A DNA stretch of 64,000 bases from Perlabentimonas sp964490015 (GCA_964490015.1 CAZBBA010000013.1:5270-69269), one strand, 5' to 3'; shown: positions 43,600 to 52,993, counted from the stretch's first letter. The notes: generated by a model not told the origin, from the letters alone. Made by a program: numbers and translations.

Positions 43600-44820
43600 A
43601 TGATTTGGTCAGTATCATGGCGTAATGTGTGGCGAAGCAGAACCCGAAGCCTGGTAATAATCACGGCCATTACGCTAGGTGTTTTCGCCGGGGTGTATAC
43701 CGTGGCCTTTATGCTGGGGTGGATAAATCAGCGTGTAAAATCGGTCATCAACACGGAGATGTCGCACATACAAATTCATCAGCCCGAGTATTTGGAGACG
43801 CTGGAGGTGCATAACTATATCCCAAACCTCAGCCAGCTTAGGCTCGAGGTGATGGAGTTGCCTGGAGTGAAAGGAGTGTCCGAACGTGTTATAGCCACCT
43901 GTATGGTGGCCTCAGCCGAAACCGGTGCGGGCGTTCAGCTGGTGGGGATCGATCCCAATAACGAGCCCAATATCACCAATATCCACAGTAAGATTGTGGA
44001 GGGTGAGTATTTCGATGGCATCAAAACAAACCCTATTGTAATTGGCGAAAAACTTGCCGAGAAGCTGAAGGTGAAGGTTCGCTCCAAGGTGGTGGTCACC
44101 ATTACCGAGATGGATGGAACCCTCAGCGGCGGTGCGTTTCGCGTGGCGGGAATATACCGAACCGCAAATACCGCCTACGACGAGATGAAAGCCTTTGTGC
44201 GAGCCGACGATTTGCGACGATTACTTAAGCTGGAGGATAATGCAGGTCACGAGTTGGCCATTCTGCTCACGCAGAACGGAGTGGAGGATGGGTTTGCCGA
44301 TCAGCTTAGGCAGATGTACCCCGAGGTGGAAACCCTTACTTGGACTCAGCTGTTGCCCGAGATGGAACTCTACAACGAGAACGTGAACCTGATGCTCTAC
44401 ATTTTTGTGGGGATTATTCTGCTCGCCCTAGGGTTTGGCATTGTCAATACCATGCTCATGGTAATCCTGGAGCGGGTAAAGGAGCTGGGAATGCTTATGG
44501 CCGTTGGTATGAACCGGGTTCGGGTTTTTGGCATGATTGTGCTCGAAACAGTTTTTCTGTCGCTAACTGGTGGTGCTATTGGTATTGTGTTGGCCGTAGT
44601 GCTTACCTACATCACTGGCCGAACAGGTCTTGACCTCAGCATTTGGTCCACCGGCCTAAACGCGTTGGGTTTCGATGCGATTATCTACCCCGAGATAGGC
44701 TTTGAGCAGATTGTTGGGGTAACCATAATGGTAATTCTCACTGGACTAATTGCCGCAATTTACCCAGCCCGTAAGGCCATTCGGCTTAAACCGGCCGAAG
44801 CCATTCGGATTGATATGTAG
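43600..44820 (+). CDS. FtsX/LolCE-type ABC transporter permease, second copy
   Basis: 406 residues, the same layout as the permease at 42100-43317: an N-terminal helix, a periplasmic domain of about 225 residues and three C-terminal helices. SWRNVWRSRTRSLVIITAIT opens the protein and LMVILERVKELGMLMAVGMN marks the FtsX domain. The two permeases would form a heterodimer like LolC/LolE. It is separated from its upstream neighbour by the 7-nt repeat tract and from the ATPase by 61 bp. Confidence 0.88.
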   Translation: MIWSVSWRNVWRSRTRSLVIITAITLGVFAGVYTVAFMLGWINQRVKSVINTEMSHIQIHQPEYLETLEVHNYIPNLSQLRLEVMELPGVKGVSERVIATCMVASAETGAGVQLVGIDPNNEPNITNIHSKIVEGEYFDGIKTNPIVIGEKLAEKLKVKVRSKVVVTITEMDGTLSGGAFRVAGIYRTANTAYDEMKAFVRADDLRRLLKLEDNAGHELAILLTQNGVEDGFADQLRQMYPEVETLTWTQLLPEMELYNENVNLMLYIFVGIILLALGFGIVNTMLMVILERVKELGMLMAVGMNRVRVFGMIVLETVFLSLTGGAIGIVLAVVLTYITGRTGLDLSIWSTGLNALGFDAIIYPEIGFEQIVGVTIMVILTGLIAAIYPARKAIRLKPAEAIRIDM

Positions 44821-44881
44821 GTAGCCGGTTGCTGCAACACAATTGTGAAAAAAGAGGTGTTTTACAATAAAATACAAACCA

Positions 44882-45565
44882 ATGAAAGTGCTAGAGCTTA
44901 AAAACCTTATAAAGGTTTATAACGATTCCGAAGTTAAAGTGAGGGCAGTTGATGGTATCGACCTGACTTTTGAGCAGGGCGAGTTTGCTGCCATCGTTGG
45001 CCCATCGGGCAGTGGCAAAACCACGCTGCTCAACCTGATTGGTGGTCTCGACTCGGCCACTGAGGGCGAGATTGTGGTTGATGGTATCAATATCAATACC
45101 CTAAGTCCATCGAAGCTAATCGATTTTCGGTTGCGAAATATTGGCTTCGTGTTTCAGGCCTACAACCTTATCCCGGTGCTCACGGCCAAGGAGAATATCG
45201 AGTTTATCATGGAGCTGCAGGGCGCCAAGCGGTCGCTGCGCGATGAGCGGGCCATGGAATTGCTCCACGCTGTTGGGTTGGGCGATAGGGCCAATAGTCG
45301 ACCCTCCAAAATGTCGGGCGGACAGCAGCAACGCGTGGCCGTAGCCAGGGCTTTGGCCTCAAAGCCCAAGTTTGTGCTGGCCGATGAGCCCACTGCCAAC
45401 CTCGATTCCAAATCGACCGAGACCCTGCTCGATATCATGGAGCGGCTTAACCGTGACGAGAATATTACCTTTATCTTCTCCACTCACGATCAGCGCGTGG
45501 TTAAGAAAGCTCGCCGCGTGATAACCGTGGAGGATGGTAAGGTGGTGTCGGATGTGACGAAGTAA
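44882..45565 (+). CDS. LolD/MacB-type ABC transporter ATP-binding protein
   Basis: 227 residues, the compact length of LolD-type ATPases. Walker A GPSGSGKTT lies near residue 39, the Q-loop in VFQAYNLIP near 91, the signature SGGQQQRVAVARAL near 144, Walker B FVLADEPTANLD near 164 and the switch histidine in FSTHD. It powers the two FtsX permeases encoded just upstream. Lipid or lipoprotein extraction is inferred from the LolA-like neighbour; MacB-like peptide or toxin export remains an alternative. Confidence 0.9.
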   Translation: MKVLELKNLIKVYNDSEVKVRAVDGIDLTFEQGEFAAIVGPSGSGKTTLLNLIGGLDSATEGEIVVDGININTLSPSKLIDFRLRNIGFVFQAYNLIPVLTAKENIEFIMELQGAKRSLRDERAMELLHAVGLGDRANSRPSKMSGGQQQRVAVARALASKPKFVLADEPTANLDSKSTETLLDIMERLNRDENITFIFSTHDQRVVKKARRVITVEDGKVVSDVTK

Positions 45566-45576
45566 ATTATCCAAGG

Positions 45577-46740
45577 ATGAGATTTTTTTTAGCAATACTA
45601 ACCGTTGGGCTTTACTCGCTAAACCTTTACTCGCAGGATAGCGCCAGCGAAAAGTATAGTCTTAAGGGCTATATAAAGTACCTGAATTTGGTAACTTTTA
45701 ACAAGACGGATTCACCCTGGTTAATCGACAACACCATTCACAACCGGCTTAACTTTGATTGGTTTGTGGGGGATCGCTTAACCTTTTCGACCAGCATGCG
45801 CAACCGGCTTATCTACGGCGATTACGTGAAGAGCATCCCCGGGTACGATCAGCTGATTGAGGCCGACAACGGCTACCTTAGCTTTTTGACCAATAATATC
45901 TACTCCATCAGTTCCTCGGTGCTCAACACCAGCTTCGATAGGCTTTTGCTCGAGTACCATACCGATAATTTTACCGCCACCCTTGGGCGGCAACGGGTAA
46001 ACTGGGGGCAGTCGTTTGCCTGGAATCCCAACGATATATTCAACGCCTACTCGTTTTTCGATTTCGACTACGAGGAGCGGCCAGGCAGCGATGCCCTTAG
46101 ATTACAGTATTACCCCAGCTACACGTCGGCGGCCGAGTTGGCCGTTAAGGTGGATAAGGATAAGAACATTACGGCGGCGGGCCTTTACCGCTTCAACATG
46201 CTGGGCTACGATGTGCAGGTTATGGCTGGTGTTATCGACACCACCGACCTGTTGGTTGGGGGTGGCTGGACCGGAAGTCTTTGGAAAATGGGGTTCAATG
46301 GAGAGGTTAGTTACTTCCATCCGCAGCATATCGCTGGCGATAGCTTGGGTGTGGTGTTGGTAACCGCTGGAGTTAATTATATTTTTGCAAACTCGCTTAG
46401 CATGAATGCCGAGGCTATTTACAATGGTTACTTTAGCAGGATTAATCTGAGCAGCTTCGCACAGCTGATGTATATGCCGTTATCGGTGAAAACATCAGCA
46501 TTCAGCAAGTTCTCGTGGTTTGGGCAGGTATCGTACCCCATCCATCCGCTGCTTAACGGCTCGCTTGCCGCAATGTACTTCCCCTCGCTGGGCGATGGCT
46601 ACTTCCTGATGCCCTCGCTGGCCTACTCGGCCAGCCAGAATATGGAGGTGTCGCTGCTGGGGCAGCGATTCCAGGGCGAGTTTGGCGGTGTGCCAGAAAA
46701 GCTGAATATGCTGTTTCTGCGGTTTCGGCTAAGCTTCTAG
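45577..46740 (+). CDS. outer-membrane beta-barrel, last gene of the TetR/Lol-like operon
   Basis: 387 residues. A signal peptide (ILTVGLYSLNLYSQ) is followed by alternating beta-strands to the end (MLFLRFRLSF, with a terminal aromatic). The segment LGRQRVNWGQSFAWNPNDIF is reminiscent of DUF1302/alginate-export-like barrels. It starts 11 bp after the ATPase gene, so it is cotranscribed and is the likely outer-membrane component. Operons joining a TetR regulator, a LolA-like protein and a DUF1302-like barrel occur with RND transporters in other bacteria; here an ABC pump takes the RND place. Confidence 0.7.
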   Translation: MRFFLAILTVGLYSLNLYSQDSASEKYSLKGYIKYLNLVTFNKTDSPWLIDNTIHNRLNFDWFVGDRLTFSTSMRNRLIYGDYVKSIPGYDQLIEADNGYLSFLTNNIYSISSSVLNTSFDRLLLEYHTDNFTATLGRQRVNWGQSFAWNPNDIFNAYSFFDFDYEERPGSDALRLQYYPSYTSAAELAVKVDKDKNITAAGLYRFNMLGYDVQVMAGVIDTTDLLVGGGWTGSLWKMGFNGEVSYFHPQHIAGDSLGVVLVTAGVNYIFANSLSMNAEAIYNGYFSRINLSSFAQLMYMPLSVKTSAFSKFSWFGQVSYPIHPLLNGSLAAMYFPSLGDGYFLMPSLAYSASQNMEVSLLGQRFQGEFGGVPEKLNMLFLRFRLSF

Positions 46741-46750
46741 TGGCTGTGAA

Positions 46751-47389
46751 TTACTCCTCATTCTCGCCCCTTATCCTTATGCTCTCCGAGTCCCTGATGT
46801 TTTTCTCGTTTCGGGTAATAAGATTTATGACAGTCAGCTTGAGGTTTTCGCTTTCCACCTGTTGTACCTCGATTCTGTAGATACTCCTTTCGTTTACGGT
46901 TATGGCGCTGTAGTTGCCTGAAATAATCTGGTTGTTAATCATAACTACTACTGCGTTCCGCTGAGGCAACTCGAGGTGTTTCCCTAGAAGCGATGCTATG
47001 GTAATGGGCTTGAATCCAAAGTTATCATTCAGCTTAATGTTGATTTTGCCCGAGTAGATTTGTGATCCGATTCTAAACTCCAATTTCTCCACCTTTATCT
47101 CCTCAATGGTCGTCGGTTCCATGGAGGTTAACGCCAGGTTTTCAGCAAAAACTCCATTTACGAAGAATGCGGGTGGTTTTGGATCGACGCGTTTTTTTAT
47201 GTAATCAACCCTGATAGTGGTGTCCTCTTCGATCAGAAACTTGAGCTGATCTTCTGATATATTCCCAATTGCCGATTTTGCCTCAATTCCAGAAACCTTC
47301 GATTGTAGAACCGGGTCCATCGCCGCACCCTGGCCGTGCAGTAATGATGCGGTTAGAAGTAAGGCCATTAGGTAAATTTGTTGTTTCAT
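46751..47389 (-). CDS. exported protein with two TonB-plug-like motifs, function unknown
   Basis: 212 residues with a signal peptide (LMALLLTASLLHGQ). I do not recognise the family. Two segments resemble the plug motif seen in TonB receptors, where a short 'ING' strand is followed by an 'I-x-x-I-E-V' strand: FFVNGVFAENL with TIEEIKVEKL, and VVVMINNQIISGN with SIYRIEVQQVE. There is no barrel. It may be a detached signalling or scaffold domain. It converges with the beta-barrel gene with 10 bp between stops. Confidence 0.6.
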   Translation of the reverse strand: MKQQIYLMALLLTASLLHGQGAAMDPVLQSKVSGIEAKSAIGNISEDQLKFLIEEDTTIRVDYIKKRVDPKPPAFFVNGVFAENLALTSMEPTTIEEIKVEKLEFRIGSQIYSGKINIKLNDNFGFKPITIASLLGKHLELPQRNAVVVMINNQIISGNYSAITVNERSIYRIEVQQVESENLKLTVINLITRNEKNIRDSESIRIRGENEE

Positions 47390-47572
47390 GAGTATTGGAG
47401 TTTTGTTTAATGGGTTTGCGAGCAGCTAAACTACATATTTTTTGGTAATGGTTAGTGCGAACTAAAGCGTTAACACAGACCTACCTGTTGAACCGGGATG
47501 GGTACGCAGGAACTGTAGTCATATTTGCCTTGAGAAATTGCGATTCCCGAACGGGAATACGTGTCCTACTAG

Positions 47573-47629
47573 GCAGGTGTAACCTGCTTCATATAGCCAG
47601 ACGGCGGATCAACCGCCGCCGAACTGGGT
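47573..47629. repeat. diverged hairpin repeat, copy 1
   Basis: Two small hairpins are packed together: GCAGGT/ACCTGC at 47573-47587 and CGGCGG/CCGCCG at 47602-47618. The 26 bases 47582-47607 match 48700-48725 or so, without gaps, at 21 positions. It lies downstream of the esterase stop and may act as its terminator. Confidence 0.5.
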
Positions 47630-47645
47630 TTAGCCTCGTGGTGTA

Positions 47646-48575
47646 CTACTTGTTGAGCAAAAACCTAAGGGGGATGGCTAACCTCTTGGCCCATGCCCGT
47701 TCGCTATGATCCTCACCTGGGAAGTATTTAGTAACCCAGCTGTTGCTGTCAAACCCGTTGGTCGCCATTAGGCTATCGACCCTTTGCTGGATGGGTGGGT
47801 AGAGCGCATCGAGGGTTTGGTCGCCTGTGTCGAAGTAGATACGGTGGGTAGCGGGGTTGGGTAGGTTCTGGGAGAGGTAGCTAATAAAGGCATTGGGGAT
47901 AGGATTGTTGGTAATTCCGAATGTTCCTACCCAGTGCGTCGATAGACAGGCTGCACCTCCAAAAATATGGTGGTATTCGCATAGGGCATAGATGGAAATG
48001 AGTCCGCCCATGCTGCTTCCCGCAATAAATGTATTGTCCCTGTGGGTGTGAACAGAGTAGTGGTTGTCGATGTATGGCTTAAGTTCCTCCACAATGAACT
48101 TAAGGTATTGATCCGACTGTGGGGCGAAGGTTTCACCGCTTCTGCCTGCCCTTTGCAGCTGTGCTGTAACGGTGTCCTTCTGAGCAGGCGCCAGGAGTTC
48201 GAAAGGTTTTTGGGGGAAGTAATCGGGATGGCGTGTGGCGCCGCCATTCCATATGCCCACCACGATAAAGGGTTTCACCGCACCCGATGCCAAAAGCTCC
48301 GATGCCACATCGTCGACCTCCCAGGCCTGCTTGTTCCAGGTGATGCTGGAGTCGTAGAGCATCTGACCATCGTGCATGTAGAGCACGGAGTATTTCTGGG
48401 AGATGGAGTACCCTTCGGGTAGCCAGATATCGATATTACGAGGGGTTACATGCTGTGACAGGAAATGCTCTAGACGGACAACCCTGCCCTTAATAACCGT
48501 CGGAAGTGGGGCTTGGGCAATGCCTCCAAAGGGAATGATGGAGGCCAAAAGAGCAACTAATACTGACCATTTCAT
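47646..48575 (-). CDS. secreted esterase-D-like alpha/beta hydrolase
   Basis: 309 residues from the ATG at 48575, which begins a clean signal peptide (MKWSVLVALLASIIPFGGI, then AQ); the upstream TTG is rejected. The fold is the Esterase D/IroE type: DIWLPEGYSISQKYSVLYMH with DG as the oxyanion region, FIAGSSMGGLISIYAL with the nucleophilic serine near residue 170, and PGEDHSE near the end with the catalytic histidine. Such enzymes hydrolyse carbohydrate or siderophore esters in the periplasm or at the surface. It is bracketed by two copies of a hairpin repeat and has a TAACTTTG box about 30 bp upstream. Confidence 0.85.
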   Translation of the reverse strand: MKWSVLVALLASIIPFGGIAQAPLPTVIKGRVVRLEHFLSQHVTPRNIDIWLPEGYSISQKYSVLYMHDGQMLYDSSITWNKQAWEVDDVASELLASGAVKPFIVVGIWNGGATRHPDYFPQKPFELLAPAQKDTVTAQLQRAGRSGETFAPQSDQYLKFIVEELKPYIDNHYSVHTHRDNTFIAGSSMGGLISIYALCEYHHIFGGAACLSTHWVGTFGITNNPIPNAFISYLSQNLPNPATHRIYFDTGDQTLDALYPPIQQRVDSLMATNGFDSNSWVTKYFPGEDHSERAWAKRLAIPLRFLLNK

Positions 48576-48605
48576 TAGCGAATAGGATAAGGTTGTCAAC
48601 TAGGT

Positions 48606-48613
48606 CAAAGTTA
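48606..48613 (-). promoter_or_regulatory. candidate -7 box of the esterase gene
   Basis: TAACTTTG on the minus strand matches TAnnTTTG about 30 bp upstream of the ATG at 48575, supporting that start; no -33 TTTG is seen. Confidence 0.32.
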
Positions 48614-48696
48614 ATAAAAAGATTAATTGGAGAAGGTGCTTGTTTAGTGGGTGTTTAACTATTAGTTGAATTTTTAGATGATTGGCTGACAACACG

Positions 48697-48749
48697 GGTA
48701 CAACCTACTTTAGATATCCCGACGGCGGTTCAACCACCGCCAAGCGGGT
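48697..48749. repeat. diverged hairpin repeat, copy 2
   Basis: The hairpin GGCGGT (48724-48729) with ACCGCC (48736-48741) and its left flank repeat the element at 47573-47629, on the other side of the esterase gene and just after the GT2 stop. Confidence 0.5.
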
Positions 48750-48765
48750 CAGGAGTTGATGAGGA

Positions 48766-49710
48766 CTATTTAGGGATATTTGTTGATTCAACAATGTATA
48801 GCGGGCGGTTAAGCACGTTCTTGTTTATCCGGCTAATGTACTCGCCTATTACCCCTATGGACATTAGCTGTATTCCGCCAATAAACATTGAGCTAATGAT
48901 AAGCGAGGTCCAACCGGTAATAGTTCTCTCGAGGATGAAGTGCGAGTAGATGGCATAAAGGATAACTAGGAGCGAAACCAGGGAGATGAGGAACCCAAAC
49001 CGTGTGACAAGCTGTAGGGGTTTGTCGGAGAAGCTGGTTATGCCATCTAATGCGAAGCGAATCATTTTTCCTATAGAGTAACCCGTAGCACCGTGTTTTC
49101 GTGCATCTCTAACGTAAAGAACCTCTGTTTGCCTGAAGCCCAGCCACGCAATTTGCCCCCTTAGGAACTTGTTCTGCTCAGGCATGGCTCGGAGGTAACG
49201 AACAATTTTTTGGTCAATTAGTCTGAAATCACCTGTATCGATTGGGATGTTAACAGTTGTGAGTCGTTGTAGTATTCTGTAGAATACCTTAGCCGTTACT
49301 TTTTTGAAAAAGCTCTCCCCTTTACGTTCCTTGCGTCGGGCGTAAACCACATCGTAGCCCGCTTTATGCTGATTGTACATGTCGATAATTAGCTCGGGAG
49401 GATCTTGTAGGTCGGCATCGATAATCACCACAACCTTGCCAGAGCATTGCTCTAAACCGGCTGTAACCGCAATCTGGTGCCCGAAATTTCGACTAAAATT
49501 TATGAAAAACACTCTTGCGTCTTGTTGTGCTAGCCTCAAAATGTTCAGCAACGAGTTATCCTTACTGCCATCGTTTACGAATAGAATCTGGTAATTATCG
49601 GATATCTGCAAAAGGGTGCTGCTGAGCCGCTGGTAAAGCTCGTCGATGCTTTTTTCCTCGTTGTACACAGGTACAACTACCGAAATATCGGTGCTACTGT
49701 ATGAGTCCAT
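48766..49710 (-). CDS. family 2 glycosyltransferase (GtrB/DPM1-like, undecaprenyl-phosphate type)
   Basis: 314 residues. The GT-A domain runs to about 230 with VVVPVYNEEKSI at the start, VNDGSKDNS, and the DxD site DADLQDPPELI near 96. Two C-terminal membrane helices follow (about 235-260 and 270-295), the GtrB layout. Such enzymes attach a sugar to undecaprenyl phosphate at the inner membrane. It overlaps the 3' end of the GT39 gene by 17 bp; together they look like a donor-synthesis and transfer pair for lipid or envelope glycan modification. Confidence 0.9.
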   Translation of the reverse strand: MDSYSSTDISVVVPVYNEEKSIDELYQRLSSTLLQISDNYQILFVNDGSKDNSLLNILRLAQQDARVFFINFSRNFGHQIAVTAGLEQCSGKVVVIIDADLQDPPELIIDMYNQHKAGYDVVYARRKERKGESFFKKVTAKVFYRILQRLTTVNIPIDTGDFRLIDQKIVRYLRAMPEQNKFLRGQIAWLGFRQTEVLYVRDARKHGATGYSIGKMIRFALDGITSFSDKPLQLVTRFGFLISLVSLLVILYAIYSHFILERTITGWTSLIISSMFIGGIQLMSIGVIGEYISRINKNVLNRPLYIVESTNIPK

Positions 49711-51202
49711 AAATCTTGTAGGTTATCACATTGCCCGTTTGATTCACCTGCTCGTGGCGGTAATGTTCGACAATGTGCTGTTTAATCTTGTTTTGATGTG
49801 TAATAACTATATCATCTTCCCTAAGATCGGTCCAACTTTTGGTTGAGAAGTTTACCCCTTTATCGTTGAGGAGATTAATGTAGAACTGATTGTGGGCGTT
49901 GTACCCATCGTACAGAAGGAACTTGCCATGAAGATCGTGGTCCCCCTTAACTGCATTCTTGAGAAAGTAACTTATCTCGTAAAACTCAACGTGCCAAGGA
50001 TACTCCTTCGGGTTGAATGTCTTTTTAAGGATTGTATGGTAGGGGCCAATAAATACTAGAAATAGCAAAATGTAAGGGATGAAATTGACTTTGAGTTTGC
50101 TGTTTATCCACTCGAGGTTTTTAAGAAACAAGAATAGCTGGTATATGCTAACGGCAACTAATACTGCCAAAAATGGGTAAAGGGGTACATCGTACCACTC
50201 GAGTTTGGTTTTTGAGAGGGAGATAACCAGCAGAAAAGTAAGGGCCATAATGCCCGAGAATTGTGTAAGGCGTTTTATCCTGATATCCTTACTGAGAAGG
50301 CCAATTAGTAACCCAATAGGAACGAGAAAGTACCAGGTAGAAAGCTGAAATTTTTTGAAGTTATTAATGTAGTACCAAAAATTTTGATCGTGATTCTCCA
50401 GAACTTCGAGGTAACGGCCACCAACTTCGTTTTGCTGAACTGCAGCGATGTAGCCTGGGTTTTGTATCTCTCTAAGCAGGTAGTAGCCTATGGTTATGGC
50501 AATAAATGAGAGGAGACCAAAGTACAGATGTTTGTTTTTTAGTAATGGGATGAGTTGACCCCTGATTATGCTGCAGATTAACAAGCCGGGTAGAAATAAA
50601 AGGCCATTGATGCTCTTGGTGAGAACCGATAGCGATACAAATGCAAAGAACAGGTATAAATGCATCCTGTTTTTATACTCACAGAACAAGAAAAACAGCA
50701 TGCCGCTTAGGGTTGTAAAAAGGGTCAGCAAGGAGTCATAGTCGCCAGTTCGGGTGGCATGAACGTTGATGTAGCCGTGCGAGGTAATAAGAACCATTAT
50801 GGCGATAAACCCAAACCAGAAGCTCTTTAGATATCGCAATGCGAGGATAAGCAGAGCTGCACAGGTTGCCAGAGCGGCTAGGGCAGAGGGTAAGCGTATG
50901 GCTAGCTCATTTACTCCCAATACTTTCATAAATCCTACCTGGATCCATACTAGCAATGGAGGTTTTGTGTTCCACATATCGGGCTTGCCATGGTAGTGCG
51001 TAACAACGAAATTATTATTGTTAAGCATTTCGTAGGCGTTTATTGCAAGTCGCGATTCGTCCCAAATTCGAATGGGAAGCCTTTCCAAATGCACAAAAAG
51101 GGGGAAGTAAATAATGGAAGCCAGTAAAATATACTTGAAGTACTTCTTTAGCAAAGTGCTTAAATGCCTTGGAGAATCGATGTTTGTATTATTTTCAATC
51201 AT
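49694..51202 (-). CDS. GT39/ArnT-like membrane glycosyltransferase
   Basis: 502 residues with about twelve hydrophobic helices. The first periplasmic loop holds the catalytic acidic motif in RIWDESRLAINAYEML near residue 50, and KPPLLVWIQVGF follows, as in ArnT and other PMT_2 members. These enzymes take a sugar from a polyprenyl-phosphate carrier and add it to lipid A, protein or glycan on the periplasmic side. The GT2 gene directly downstream overlaps by 17 bp and probably makes the donor. The acceptor is unknown. Confidence 0.87.
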   Translation of the reverse strand: MIENNTNIDSPRHLSTLLKKYFKYILLASIIYFPLFVHLERLPIRIWDESRLAINAYEMLNNNNFVVTHYHGKPDMWNTKPPLLVWIQVGFMKVLGVNELAIRLPSALAALATCAALLILALRYLKSFWFGFIAIMVLITSHGYINVHATRTGDYDSLLTLFTTLSGMLFFLFCEYKNRMHLYLFFAFVSLSVLTKSINGLLFLPGLLICSIIRGQLIPLLKNKHLYFGLLSFIAITIGYYLLREIQNPGYIAAVQQNEVGGRYLEVLENHDQNFWYYINNFKKFQLSTWYFLVPIGLLIGLLSKDIRIKRLTQFSGIMALTFLLVISLSKTKLEWYDVPLYPFLAVLVAVSIYQLFLFLKNLEWINSKLKVNFIPYILLFLVFIGPYHTILKKTFNPKEYPWHVEFYEISYFLKNAVKGDHDLHGKFLLYDGYNAHNQFYINLLNDKGVNFSTKSWTDLREDDIVITHQNKIKQHIVEHYRHEQVNQTGNVITYKIYGLIQ

Positions 51203-51567
51203 ATAAAACGATTAGCTGTCGACTTGTGTTCGATTTACTTCCCTGATTTTTTTTGTGGATATCGATATTTAAGTTGATGTAATTTCCCTGCAGCTTACTG
51301 TGCCTTTTTTGTAAGAATACGCAAAGATTAGCATTAATCGATAGATTTCAAATAATGGGTATATTTGTTTTTGTAAAGAGATTAAGGTAAGGGTAGGTAT
51401 TACTTGGTCTTATGTGTTAAATCAGAATCGTAACTTAACCCGCTATCAGGAGGGGGATACGCAGATGCTAATTTGCATTGCATAAGCAAACACATAATCT
51501 TCTTACCTTGAACTGCCATTGAAATAAAATCTAGACTTTCAAGTTTAGCCTAATAGATATTTAAGAA
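51203..51567. other. divergent intergenic region, 365 bp
   Basis: This separates the divergent GT39 and radical SAM genes. A plus-strand TATATTTG lies at 51360-51367, but about 200 bp from the radical SAM start. Apart from A/T-rich stretches no ORF, tRNA or riboswitch was seen. Confidence 0.4.
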
Positions 51568-52959
51568 ATGAGAATTGCCCTGGTAAACCCCAACCGTGAG
51601 CTAAAGGATCCTGCCGTGCATTTGGGCATTGGGTACTTGGCCTCGTTTGCCCGAAAGCTATACCCTGGTATTGAGTTTACGGTGCTCGATACTCGCGTGG
51701 CAAAGCCAAGGGAAGTAAGCGATTTTTTTAGCACAGAGTTCAGCTTGGTGGGCATCACCGCCTCGAGCCAGGTTTTTCTGGAGGCCGTTGATATGGCCAC
51801 TCGATACAAGGAATTGTTTCCCAAAACACCGATTTGCCTTGGTGGATCACATATATCAACCGTAAAGCAGGAGGCTATAGAGGGTTTTCCATTCGATTTT
51901 GGCGCCTACGGTGAGGGCGAAATCACCTTTGCTGAGATTATCGATTACCTTAAAGGGCAGAAAGCGCTGGACGAGATTAGAGGCTTGGTGTACCGGAATG
52001 CCAGCGGCGAAGTAACCGTAAATCCGCCCCAGCCGCTGATCAGCGATATCGACATCATCCCCTTTCCGGCCTACGATCTGTTTAAGATGAGCCGCTACCC
52101 GCAGCATCGGCTCACCACCAGCCGGGGCTGTCCTTTTAACTGCGTTTTCTGTAACTCTAAGTCGATTTGGACCAGCCGGTGGCGCAAGCGATCAGCGCGC
52201 AATATTCTGGATGAGATAAAGCTGCAGCTGGGCAGCTTTGGCAATAAAACCATCGCCTTTAACGACGACAGCTTTAATATCGACGCCAAGCGGGTGCTAG
52301 AATTCTGCGACCTGATTGTGGCCGAGAAACTCGATTTCCTTTGGAGTACATCAATTAGAGTTGATTTGATTACCCCTGAGATTGCAAGGAAAATGCGCCA
52401 AACCGGATGCTACAACGTGAGCATCGGCATTGAGTCGGCCAATAACGAGGTGCTTAAAAGGATGAACAAGCATAACACCATCGAGAAGATCGACAGTGGG
52501 ATTCAAATCCTACGGAATGAGGGGATAGATGTGATGGGGCAATTTATGATTGGCAACCCGGGCGATACGCTGGAAACGGTGAGGGAGTCCATTGCATATG
52601 CTAAGCAGTCGAAGCTGACGGGGGTAGAGTTCTACACCGCCTTGCCCTATAAGGATTCGCTGCTTTACGATTTTGCCACCACTCAGGGGACAATGCTTAC
52701 CCATGAGCCCAGCTACAAGTACCATACGCTTTGGCCTAGAATAGTTTTCGAAACTCCCGATTTCAGCTACAACGATAGGGTGAGGGCCATTGAGCTAGCC
52801 TTGGAGAGCGGTTACTACCATGCGCTAACCCACGACAAGAAAAATTTCCTGCTTGATCATGGTCGAAATTTAGCTAAACTTGCACAGCAGATGTTTGGCG
52901 GAAAACTTGGCGCTAAGCTTTACCTGTTACTACGCGATTTGTATAGAAGAATCAAGTAG
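51568..52959 (+). CDS. B12-binding-domain radical SAM protein (BchE-like)
   Basis: 463 residues. An N-terminal B12-binding-like Rossmann domain covers about 1-135 (RIALVNPNRELKDPAVHLGI; GGSHISTVKQ near 92). The radical SAM domain begins near 180 with the [4Fe-4S] motif RGCPFNCVFC, followed by the family motifs FNDDSFNID and IGIESANNEVLKRMNK. The classic cobalamin-ligand DxHxxG motif is not evident, as in many BchE-like proteins, so cobalamin use is uncertain. The product is probably a modified lipid, cofactor or natural product. The LtaS-like gene begins 34 bp downstream, so they may be cotranscribed. Confidence 0.88.
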   Translation: MRIALVNPNRELKDPAVHLGIGYLASFARKLYPGIEFTVLDTRVAKPREVSDFFSTEFSLVGITASSQVFLEAVDMATRYKELFPKTPICLGGSHISTVKQEAIEGFPFDFGAYGEGEITFAEIIDYLKGQKALDEIRGLVYRNASGEVTVNPPQPLISDIDIIPFPAYDLFKMSRYPQHRLTTSRGCPFNCVFCNSKSIWTSRWRKRSARNILDEIKLQLGSFGNKTIAFNDDSFNIDAKRVLEFCDLIVAEKLDFLWSTSIRVDLITPEIARKMRQTGCYNVSIGIESANNEVLKRMNKHNTIEKIDSGIQILRNEGIDVMGQFMIGNPGDTLETVRESIAYAKQSKLTGVEFYTALPYKDSLLYDFATTQGTMLTHEPSYKYHTLWPRIVFETPDFSYNDRVRAIELALESGYYHALTHDKKNFLLDHGRNLAKLAQQMFGGKLGAKLYLLLRDLYRRIK

Positions 52960-52993
52960 TTTTGCATTATATACTTTTCAATTTTTTCAGGAA

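Noticed and set aside
47455..47709. Plus-strand 84-codon ORF
   Set aside because: It runs through hairpin repeats and then antisense to the esterase 3' end; composition is not protein-like and there is no ribosome site.
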